DNA of 64,000 nt from Pusillimonas noertemannii. GTDB lineage: Bacteria; Pseudomonadota; Gammaproteobacteria; Burkholderiales; Burkholderiaceae_B. The stretch lies in contig NZ_QEKO01000001.1 in the NCBI RefSeq assembly GCF_003096595.1, positions 930,001-994,000 on the forward strand. Direction: 5' to 3'. Under the pieces are notes generated by a model, which worked only from the letters and a program-made list of their open reading frames with translations, ran no database searches and was not told the origin of the DNA. Each line of letters starts with the position of its first letter. Position 1 is the stretch's first letter. Made by a program: the position numbers and the translations under genes. Below are positions 57,318 through 64,000 of the stretch, one piece after another.

Positions 57318-58109
57318 TCAGGTGGACAGCACGTCTTGCATGTCGAACAGGCCGAACTCTTTGCGGGCCAGGTAGCGCGCGGCGCGCAGGCTGCCTTGCG
57401 CGTAGGTGGCCCGGCTGCCCGAGCGGTGGGTGATCTCGATGCGCTCGCCTTCGCCACAGAAATACACGGTGTGGTCGCCCACGATGTCGCCGCCGCGCAC
57501 CACCGAGAAGCCGATGCGCCCGTTCTGGCGGGCGCCGGTATGGCCGTGGCGCGCCCAGTCGGCGATGTCGTCGAGCTTGTGTCCCCATGCGTTGGCCACG
57601 GTCTCGCCCATGGCCAGAGCGGTGCCCGACGGGGCGTCGACCTTGTTGCGATGATGGGCCTCGAACACTTCGACATCGTAGCCGCTGTTGAGCAGCTTGG
57701 CCGCCACGTCGAGCAACTTGAGGGCCGCATTGACGCCGACGCTCATGTTGGGTGCGAAGACGATGGCGATTTTCTGGCTGGCGGCATGAATGGCCTGCTT
57801 GCCGGCTTCGTCGAAGCCGGTGGTGCCGATGACGCACTTGACGCCCAGGCCCACGCAGACCTGCAGGTGGTTCAGCGTGCCCTCGGGGCGGGTGAAGTCG
57901 ATGAGGCAGTCGGCGTCTTTGAGCGCTTCGAGGTTGTCGGTGATGAGAACCCCGGTTTCACGGCCCAGGAAAGTGCCGGCGTCCTGGCCGAGGCTGGGCG
58001 AACCGGCGCGATCCAGCGCCACGGTAAGGGTCAGGTCATCGGTGCCGAGCACGGCTTCGATCAGCATGCGGCCCATGCGGCCATCGGCGCCTGCTATTGC
58101 TATGCGCAT
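57318..58109 (-). CDS. dapB: 4-hydroxy-tetrahydrodipicolinate reductase DapB
   Basis: Diaminopimelate/lysine pathway enzyme of 263 residues. [18 protein letters not shown] binds NAD(P)[12 protein letters not shown] and IGTTGF form the cofactor loop, and the catalytic [16 protein letters not shown] motif is intact. It lies 9 bases after bamE on the minus strand and is convergent with murB. Confidence 0.97.
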   Translation of the reverse strand: MRIAIAGADGRMGRMLIEAVLGTDDLTLTVALDRAGSPSLGQDAGTFLGRETGVLITDNLEALKDADCLIDFTRPEGTLNHLQVCVGLGVKCVIGTTGFDEAGKQAIHAASQKIAIVFAPNMSVGVNAALKLLDVAAKLLNSGYDVEVFEAHHRNKVDAPSGTALAMGETVANAWGHKLDDIADWARHGHTGARQNGRIGFSVVRGGDIVGDHTVYFCGEGERIEITHRSGSRATYAQGSLRAARYLARKEFGLFDMQDVLST

Positions 58110-58118
58110 GGTGGATCC

Positions 58119-58694
58119 TTAGCGTAACGGTTGGGGGCCAGGTTCGTTGGGCGTGGCGCCCGGCTGCAGCACGGACGGCGTGTCGAGCCCTATGGGCACG
58201 GCCTGGTCTTGCTGCGGCATCTGGGCGTCTTGTCCTTCGGTGCCTTGAGTGCCTTCGGCGCCCGGGGCGGCCAGCGGCTGGGCTTCGACCCCCTGCCTGG
58301 CGGGTGCATCGGGGTCGGGAACCTGGAAGGGCTGGTAGTCGGGCTGGTCGTCGCCTTCCCAGCGCACGAGCTGGTCGTTTTCGAACCAGACCGTGAAGCG
58401 GCGCTCTTCGGCGTTGCCGTAGCCAGGTTTGTTATAGTAGGGATAGTCCCAGCGGTTGGCGTGGAAGATGTCTTTCAGGGTGGGCGTACCCAGCACGTAG
58501 CGCACTTGTTCGCGCGTCATGCCTTGCTCAAGGCGAGCCACCTGTTCAGCCGTAACCCAGTTGCCCTGCTGGATATCCGCGCGATACGGAAAACCCCATT
58601 TGGTACCGCCGCAGGCAGACAGGGCTACCGCAAGAATGCAAACAGCCAAGCTGTTGCGCAAGTTTGAAGCCAATGGTTTTGCAGTCGTCAGCAC
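58119..58694 (-). CDS. bamE: Outer-membrane assembly lipoprotein BamE
   Basis: Lipoprotein subunit of the BAM complex, 191 residues. Lipobox LSAC places the lipidated Cys at 27. The BamE core follows (QGNWVTAEQVARLEQGMTREQVRYVLGTPTLKDIFHANRWDYPYY), and a long Pro/Gln-rich tail (about 120-191) is typical of Bordetella-type BamE. It is divergent from fur, the usual arrangement in betaproteobacteria. Confidence 0.94.
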   Translation of the reverse strand: MLTTAKPLASNLRNSLAVCILAVALSACGGTKWGFPYRADIQQGNWVTAEQVARLEQGMTREQVRYVLGTPTLKDIFHANRWDYPYYNKPGYGNAEERRFTVWFENDQLVRWEGDDQPDYQPFQVPDPDAPARQGVEAQPLAAPGAEGTQGTEGQDAQMPQQDQAVPIGLDTPSVLQPGATPNEPGPQPLR

Positions 58695-58837
58695 GAAGCG
58701 CCCCTGTTATTCCAAGTCGGATAAAACCGTTATCATAAAGGCATAACAACAAACGCGTCATCGCGTCCGTCCACGCCAGGCGCCCTCGCGGGCCAAGGCC
58801 TGGTCAACCTTCATTTCCTGCCAGAGCTATTTTATCT

Positions 58838-59266
58838 ATGAACGACCAGAATGAATTGAAGAATATGGGCTTGAAGGCGACCTTCCCACGCCTGAAGATC
58901 CTTGATATTTTTCGTAAAGCCGATCACCGGCACCAAAGCGCGGAAGACGTTTACCGCGCCCTCATCAACGAAGACGTCGATATCGGGCTGGCCACCGTGT
59001 ATCGCGTACTTACCCAGTTCGAACAGGCCGGAATCCTGGTGCGCAGCCAGTTCGACGGGGGCAAGGCCGTATTCGAACTGAACGACGGCGACCACCACGA
59101 CCACCTCATATGCACCAATTGCGGCAAGGTGGTTGAATTCTCTGATCACGACATCGAAAAGCGCCAGCACAAAATCGCCAAAGACCAGGGTTTTGTACTT
59201 GAAAGCCACACCATGCTGCTTTACGGCATCTGCCCCGATTGCAGTCCCAAGGGCAAGGCCGCTTAA
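58838..59266 (+). CDS. fur: Ferric uptake regulator Fur
   Basis: Iron-responsive repressor of 142 residues. The winged helix covers about 1-82; the metal sites include HHDH (86-89) and cysteines Cys92, Cys95, Cys132 and Cys135 (ICTNCGK and ICPDCSP). It ends at a long intrinsic terminator. Autoregulation is plausible, but I see no convincing Fur box in the 143-base gap to bamE. Confidence 0.97.
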   Translation: MNDQNELKNMGLKATFPRLKILDIFRKADHRHQSAEDVYRALINEDVDIGLATVYRVLTQFEQAGILVRSQFDGGKAVFELNDGDHHDHLICTNCGKVVEFSDHDIEKRQHKIAKDQGFVLESHTMLLYGICPDCSPKGKAA

Positions 59267-59315
59267 GAAGCCGGTAGTTTTAAAAAGGCTGGGCCGCAAC
59301 AGCGGCCTTCACCTG

Positions 59316-59361
59316 CCCAAGACACAAAAGCCGCCCAACCGGGCGGCTTTTGTGTCTTGGG
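59316..59361. terminator. Long bidirectional Rho-independent terminator
   Basis: Perfect 21-bp arms starting CCCAAGACACAAAAGCCGCCC around the tetraloop AACC; A and T runs flank the GC core within the arms, so it works for fur and for the recN side. Confidence 0.85.
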
Positions 59362-59438
59362 GATATCTGAAGCAGGTGCCTCGGTCGTGTTTTTCCGGGT
59401 TACCCGGCCCCGCGGCAGTGGCCGTGACGCAGGCTGGC

Positions 59439-61082
59439 CTATGGGGCAAGCATTTCGCGGGCGTGCTTGCGGGTGGTGTCGGTGATTTTGAGCCCGCCCA
59501 GCATGCGGGCGATTTCGTCGACGCGGCCATTGGCGCCCAGAAGCTGTATTTGCGACAGGGTGGCCCCTTGCTGGGTGGTCTTGCTGACCTCGTAGTGGTG
59601 GTCGCCGCAGGCGGCCACCTGGGGCAGGTGGGTGACGCACAGCACTTGATGGCGCGCGCCTAGCTGGCGCAGCAGGCGCCCCACCACTTCAGCCACAGCG
59701 CCGCCCACGCCGGTGTCGACCTCGTCGAAAATGAGGGTGGGCACGCGGGCCGCCTGGCTGGCAATGACCGATAGCGCCAATGAAAGCCGTGCCAGCTCGC
59801 CACCGGACGCCACTTTGGCCAGGGGGCGGGGCGTCACCCCGCCATGGCCCGCCACCAGGAATTCAATGGTTTCGAGGCCATGGGCCGATGGCGGCGCGGC
59901 CTGGAGCGCGACCTCGAAGCGGCCGCCTTGCATGGCCAGGGTCTGCATGGCTTCGCTGACCTGGACCGAAAGTTTTTTTGCGGCTTTTTTCCGGGCTGCG
60001 CCCAACTGCCTGGCAAGTTCGTTGTAGCGGGCCTGGGCCTGCCGCACCTGCTCGGCCAGGGCGTCGAGATCGCCGGCCACGTCGGTTTCGGCCAGCTGGG
60101 CCTGGAGCGTTTGCAGCAGTTCGGGCAGGGCTTCGGGCTCGACCTTGAACTGGCGCGCGGCCTCGAACAGCGCAGAGAGCCTGCGTTCGGCCTGGGCGAG
60201 GGCGTCGGGGTCGAGCTCGAGGCGGTCGAGATAGCTGTTGAGATCGGAAGCGGCTTCGCCGGCGGCGATGCGCGCCGATTCGAGCGCTTCGCAGATGCCC
60301 TGCAAATGGGTGTCATGGCGCAGCAGGGGTTGAAGCTGATGCAGGGCGGCGCCCAGAAAATGCTGTACCGAGGCCTCGTCGTTGTCGAGTGCGGCCAGCG
60401 CCTGGGTGGCGCCCTGCAGCAGCGCCTGCGCATGGGCCAGCCGGTTGTGGCTGGCGCTTAGGGCTTCCCATTCGTCTTTGCCCGGATCGAGGCGCTGGAG
60501 TTCGCCGATCTGCCACTCGAGCCGCTCGCGTTCTTGCTGCAGGGCCTCGTGGTTGTCGCGGGCCTTGTGCAGGAGTTTTTCTGACTGCTGCCATTGCTGC
60601 CAGGCTTGCTGGGTGTCGCGGGCGAGCTGTTGATGCCCGCCCTGGGCGTCGAGCATGTCGCGCTGGCTGGCCGGCCTGGCCAGGCTTTGGTGGGCGTGCT
60701 GGCCATGGATGTCGACCAGGGCCTCGCCCAGCTGCTTCAGTTGCGCCAGGGTGGCGGGAACCCCGTTGATATAGGCGCGGCTGCGGCCCTGGCCATCGAT
60801 GACGCGGCGCAGCACCAGGGCGTCGTCGGGGTCGAAGGACTGCTCGGCCAGTGCCTGGCGCAATTCTGTAGGGGCGTCGAAGACGGCGCTGATGTCGGTG
60901 CGGCTTGCGCCTTCGCGGATGGCGGCGGCGTCGCCGCGCGCGCCCAGGGCAAGGGAAAGGGCATCGATGAGTATGGATTTGCCCGCCCCGGTTTCACCGG
61001 AAAAAACCGTGAAACCCGATTCGAACTGGATTTCGGCCTTGTCGACGATGACGAAGTCGTGGATGTGAAGGCTGCGCAGCAT
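59439..61082 (-). CDS. recN: DNA repair protein RecN
   Basis: SMC-like double-strand-break repair ATPase of 547 residues. Walker A FSGETGAGKS (27-36) is in the N-terminal head, a long coiled coil (about 160-360) is rich in Leu/Ala/Gln/Arg, and the C-terminal head has SGGELARLSLAL and LIFDEVDTGVGG. Its start lies 3 bases after the nadK stop, so the two are in one operon. Confidence 0.96.
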   Translation of the reverse strand: MLRSLHIHDFVIVDKAEIQFESGFTVFSGETGAGKSILIDALSLALGARGDAAAIREGASRTDISAVFDAPTELRQALAEQSFDPDDALVLRRVIDGQGRSRAYINGVPATLAQLKQLGEALVDIHGQHAHQSLARPASQRDMLDAQGGHQQLARDTQQAWQQWQQSEKLLHKARDNHEALQQERERLEWQIGELQRLDPGKDEWEALSASHNRLAHAQALLQGATQALAALDNDEASVQHFLGAALHQLQPLLRHDTHLQGICEALESARIAAGEAASDLNSYLDRLELDPDALAQAERRLSALFEAARQFKVEPEALPELLQTLQAQLAETDVAGDLDALAEQVRQAQARYNELARQLGAARKKAAKKLSVQVSEAMQTLAMQGGRFEVALQAAPPSAHGLETIEFLVAGHGGVTPRPLAKVASGGELARLSLALSVIASQAARVPTLIFDEVDTGVGGAVAEVVGRLLRQLGARHQVLCVTHLPQVAACGDHHYEVSKTTQQGATLSQIQLLGANGRVDEIARMLGGLKITDTTRKHAREMLAP

Positions 61083-61085
61083 GGT

Positions 61086-61985
61086 TTACTCGATTTCGTC
61101 GGTGAGCTGGGGCATGCGGTTCCAGTGCAGCTTGCGGCGCAACGTGGAGAAGAAGTTATAGCCCGCGGGGTGGACGAACCGCAGCGTGTCGCTGGCGCGG
61201 CGCACGTCGATGCGGTCGCCGGGCTGGCAGTCGGACCAGCTTTGCATGTCGAAGTGCACGCTGGCGCCGGATTCGACCCTGCCCAGGGCGGTGATGGTCA
61301 TGCTGAGCAGCCCGCTGTCGGGTATGACGATGGGGCGGTTGGACAGGGTCTGGGGCGCCACGGGGACCAGCACGATCGACTTGAGCTGGGGATGCAGGAT
61401 CGGACCGTTGGCCGACAGGGCATAGGCCGTGGAGCCGGTGGGGGTGGAAATAATGAGGCCGTCGGCCCGCTGGCTGTACATGAAGCCGCCGTCGAGCTCG
61501 ATGCGCAGCTCGATCATGCCGCCGCGGCCGGCGCGGTTGATGACCACGTCGTTCAGGGCCAGGCCCGAGAACATGATTTCTTCGCCCCGCACGACGCGGC
61601 CTTCGAGGAGAATGCGCTCTTCGATGTCGAAGTTGCCCTGGATGACGCTGGTGAGCGCGCTGGTGGCATCTTGCAGGGGGATGTCGGTAATGAAGCCCAG
61701 CCGGCCGTGGTTGATGCCTATGAGCGGCACGTTGTAGGGGGCCAGCAGGCGGCCCGCGCCCAGCATGGTGCCGTCGCCGCCCATGACGACGGCGAGGTCG
61801 GCCGTTGCGCCGATTTGATCGTAGTTGGCGATGGGCTGGTCGGTAACACCGGTATTGTGCGCGGTTTCGGCTTCGATCAGCACATTACAGCCCGAGGCGC
61901 GCAAAGTGCTGCTGAGTTCGCGCAAAGGCCCGTCCAGCCCGCTGTCCTGGTACCTGCCTATGAGTGCAACGGTTTTAAAATGCAT
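61086..61985 (-). CDS. nadK: NAD kinase
   Basis: ATP/polyphosphate-dependent NAD kinase of 299 residues. The GGDGT motif (69-73), GINHGRLGFITDI, NDVVINR and TPTGSTAYALSANGPI are diagnostic. It is upstream of recN with a 3-base gap and divergent from hrcA, the common order in this lineage. Confidence 0.97.
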   Translation of the reverse strand: MHFKTVALIGRYQDSGLDGPLRELSSTLRASGCNVLIEAETAHNTGVTDQPIANYDQIGATADLAVVMGGDGTMLGAGRLLAPYNVPLIGINHGRLGFITDIPLQDATSALTSVIQGNFDIEERILLEGRVVRGEEIMFSGLALNDVVINRAGRGGMIELRIELDGGFMYSQRADGLIISTPTGSTAYALSANGPILHPQLKSIVLVPVAPQTLSNRPIVIPDSGLLSMTITALGRVESGASVHFDMQSWSDCQPGDRIDVRRASDTLRFVHPAGYNFFSTLRRKLHWNRMPQLTDEIE

Positions 61986-62166
61986 GGGCGAAGTCTTGTT
62001 GTGTGGGTTTTGGCATTGATATTGGAATTATGCCGAAAGTGGGTGGCAACTGTTAGGATTAAGATAGAGCCTTTCTATTGAACCCCCGAGATAGATCGAT
62101 TATAAGTTCCCGATGTGGCGTCGGCAGCGTGTGGAAAACACGTAAGCACTGAAGCGCATACTATTT

Positions 62167-63183
62167 ATGTCTATGGATGATCGAGCCAAAGCGCTGTTGA
62201 AGGCACTGATTGAACGTTATATAGCCGACGGGCAGCCGGTGGGTTCGCGCACCCTGTCGAAAATGTTCGACCTGTCGCCGGCCACCATTCGAAACGTCAT
62301 GGCCGACCTCGAAGAGCTTGGCCTCATACACAGCCCGCACACGTCGGCGGGGCGGGTGCCCACGCCCCGCGGCTATCGCATGTTCGTCGACCGGCTGCTG
62401 GCGGTGCGGCGCTTTGAAGTGCTGCAGCCCAGTCAGATACTCGAAATGCTGCCGGCCGCCGAGCCCAGCCGCGCCGTCAACGCGGCGGCGGCCCTGCTGT
62501 CCAACCTTAGCCAGTTTGCCGGCGTGGTGCTGGCGCCCAAACGGGCGCAGGTGTTTCGCCAGATCGAATTCATCCGGCTGTCCGAGAAAAGGGTGTTGCT
62601 CATTATCGTCACCCCCGACGGCGACGTGCAGAACCGCATCCTGTTCGTCCAGCGCGACTATCTCGAGCAAGAGCTTCTCGAGGCCAGCAATTTCTTCAAC
62701 CAGCACTTTGCCGGCATGTCCTTCGGCGAGGTGCGCGTGGCCATCGCCGACGAGCTCTCCTCCCTGCAGGCCGACATCTCCCGCCTCATGCAGGCGGCGG
62801 TCGAGGCCGGCACCGCCAAAGAAGACTCCGACGACTCCGTGGTCATTTCGGGCGAGAGCAAGCTGCTCGAGGTCTCCGAGCTGGCCTCCGACATGGACCG
62901 CCTGCGCCGCATGTTCGCCCTGTTCGAGAAAAAAACCGATCTGCTTCAGCTGCTTGACGTCTCCAGCCGCGCGCAGGGCGTCCAGATCTACATCGGCGGC
63001 GATTCGCAGCTGGTGCCCATGGAAGACGTCTCGGTCATCACGGCGCCCTACGGGGTCGACGGCAAGATCGTGGGCACGCTGGGGGTCATCGGGCCCACCC
63101 GCATGGCTTACGAACGTGTCATTCCCATCGTCGACATCACCTCCCGCCTGTTGTCCAACGCGCTCAGCCACAATCAGTCCTAG
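62167..63183 (+). CDS. hrcA: Heat-inducible transcription repressor HrcA
   Basis: Repressor of heat-shock operons, 338 residues. The winged helix is at the N-terminus ([45 protein letters not shown]), and the GAF-like dimer domain ends with the conserved [15 protein letters not shown]. The gene it would regulate lies outside the window. No CIRCE element is seen upstream of hrcA. A perfect palindrome GGGCCTGT-CG-ACAGGCCC overlaps the stop region. Confidence 0.96.
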   Translation: MSMDDRAKALLKALIERYIADGQPVGSRTLSKMFDLSPATIRNVMADLEELGLIHSPHTSAGRVPTPRGYRMFVDRLLAVRRFEVLQPSQILEMLPAAEPSRAVNAAAALLSNLSQFAGVVLAPKRAQVFRQIEFIRLSEKRVLLIIVTPDGDVQNRILFVQRDYLEQELLEASNFFNQHFAGMSFGEVRVAIADELSSLQADISRLMQAAVEAGTAKEDSDDSVVISGESKLLEVSELASDMDRLRRMFALFEKKTDLLQLLDVSSRAQGVQIYIGGDSQLVPMEDVSVITAPYGVDGKIVGTLGVIGPTRMAYERVIPIVDITSRLLSNALSHNQS

Positions 63184-63308
63184 GGCCTGTCGACAGGCCC
63201 CAGGGCCTTCCAGTGCCGGCCGGCCCCGGCGCGGGCCGCCGCAAAGAGGCTATGCTTCGGGTGCCGCCCGATCCCGGCGCTTTCGTTTCCTTTTTTTCAT
63301 GGCTGTCT

Positions 63309-64000
63309 ATGTCCGTCCTCCTGCCGCCCCGCTATTTGCCCGAGCCCGCCGATGGCCAGGCATTCTCCGATCATCCCGAGCCGCGTGCGCCGGGGCCCGT
63401 AGGCGTCCTGCTGATCAACCTGGGCACGCCCGATGCGCCCGAGGCGGGCGCCATCAGGCGGTACCTGGCCGAATTTCTCTCTGATCAGCGCGTCATCGAG
63501 CTGCCGCAGCTGCTGTGGCAGCCCATACTTCGAGGGGCGATTCTGCCGCTGCGCCCGCGCAAGCTGGCCCCGCGCTATCGCGAGATCTGGCACGAGGGCG
63601 GCTCGCCCTTGCTGGTCTGGAGCCTGGCGCAGGGCAAAGGCGTCGACCAGGCCCTGAAGTCCCTGGGCATTCAGGCACATGTCGAGGTGGGCATGCGCTA
63701 TGGCCGCCCGGCGCTTGACGGCGCGCTGGAAAATCTGCGTCGCCAGGGCTGCGAGCGCATCCTGGTCGTGCCCATGTATCCGCAATATGCGGCGTCCACC
63801 ACGGCGACCGCCGTCGATGCCGTCGCCCGCTACGCCGCCCGCCTGCGCAACCAGCCCGAATTGCGCTTCATCAAGCGTTTTCATACCGAGCCCGAGTACA
63901 TCGACGCCCTGGCCGGGCAGGTCGAGCGGCACTGGGCCCAGAACGGCGAACCCCAGAAGCTGCTGCTCAGCTTCCACGGCCTTCCGCGCGCCGTGGTCGA
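63309..64000 (+). CDS. hemH: Ferrochelatase, truncated by the window end
   Basis: Inserts Fe2+ into protoporphyrin IX. The frame from ATG 63309 begins MSVLLPPRYLPEPAD and contains VGVLLINLGTPDAPEAGAIRRYLAEFLSDQRVIELP, SPLLVWS, the VEVGMRYGRP segment, VVPMYPQYAASTT and the active-site region LLLSFHGLPR at the very end. About 230 of an expected 350-370 residues are visible. It follows hrcA, as in Bordetella. Confidence 0.95.
   Translation, partial: MSVLLPPRYLPEPADGQAFSDHPEPRAPGPVGVLLINLGTPDAPEAGAIRRYLAEFLSDQRVIELPQLLWQPILRGAILPLRPRKLAPRYREIWHEGGSPLLVWSLAQGKGVDQALKSLGIQAHVEVGMRYGRPALDGALENLRRQGCERILVVPMYPQYAASTTATAVDAVARYAARLRNQPELRFIKRFHTEPEYIDALAGQVERHWAQNGEPQKLLLSFHGLPRAVV

Noticed and set aside
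58695-58837. Fur box between bamE and fur
   Set aside because: The AT-rich stretch near 58720-58745 has no convincing GATAATGATAATCATTATC-like dyad.
60594-62081. Long open frame of nearly 500 codons on the plus strand
   Set aside because: It is antisense to recN and nadK, both unmistakable, and has no recognisable domains; a by-product of high GC codon use.
62000-62166. CIRCE operator upstream of hrcA
   Set aside because: I looked for TTAGCACTC-N9-GAGTGCTAA; only an isolated AGCACTG-like half is present.

Overview
The window reads as one stretch of a GC-rich betaproteobacterial chromosome, most likely from the Alcaligenaceae (Bordetella/Achromobacter/Pusillimonas relatives). The evidence is gene content and order: an inferred ubiH-type / dusB / fis / purH / ruvC / ruvA / ruvB run, aat-bpt-pyrD, bamE divergent from fur, recN-nadK, hrcA followed by hemH, and a phasin gene with PhaR-like operator sites. 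I do not see enough to name a species.

Layout. 0-9.3 kb: the end of cydB, an OmpR/EnvZ-type two-component system, a ClC chloride protein with CBS domains followed by a 60-bp palindromic element, an orphan usher-like outer-membrane barrel, recQ and a LysR regulator. 9.3-14.3 kb: a probable catabolic operon next to the LysR gene (phytoene-dehydrogenase-like flavoprotein, short-chain dehydrogenase, dihydroxyphthalate-decarboxylase-like protein, a collapsed aldehyde dehydrogenase relic, a periplasmic binding protein). 14.4-20.8 kb: the housekeeping DNA repair/purine/tRNA-modification/ubiquinone operon on the minus strand. 20.9-29.7 kb: membrane proteins, a CtaG-like protein overlapping a BepA-like protease, a YheT-like hydrolase, ilvE divergent from an AzlCD exporter, and rhlE. 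29.7-33.4 kb: a Rieske oxygenase operon with its own binding protein and a small HTH protein, divergent from a TetR repressor and sharing a well-defined promoter/operator. 33.4-41 kb: EI24-type membrane protein, CinA-like protein, IclR regulator, phasin, pyrD, the two N-degron aminoacyl transferases and a NUDIX hydrolase. 41-49.4 kb: small stress or envelope proteins, a CpdA-like phosphodiesterase, tRNA-Cys, a NADAR-like protein, thiC with a TPP riboswitch, an NhaA antiporter fused to a DsbA-like domain, and a DinB-like protein. 49.5-53.5 kb: ABC exporter, SnoaL-like, YdeI-like and DMT transporter genes. 53.5-55.9 kb: a decayed accessory patch (ECF sigma relic, unknown ORF, Phd/PIN toxin-antitoxin pair, JetD/Wadjet fragment) that abuts the 3' end of tRNA-Gly. 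56-64 kb: housekeeping again (murB, dapB, bamE, fur, recN, nadK, hrcA, start of hemH).

Most of the window is ordinary core genome. The places I would look at twice are the Rieske/SBP/HTH operon, the collapsed aldehyde dehydrogenase, the orphan usher-like barrel, the palindromic 60-mer that supplies a stop codon, the NADAR-like protein, the DMT gene that has ATC where its start codon should be, and the relic patch beside tRNA-Gly. I did not find a convincing complete undescribed multi-gene system, a prophage or a CRISPR array.
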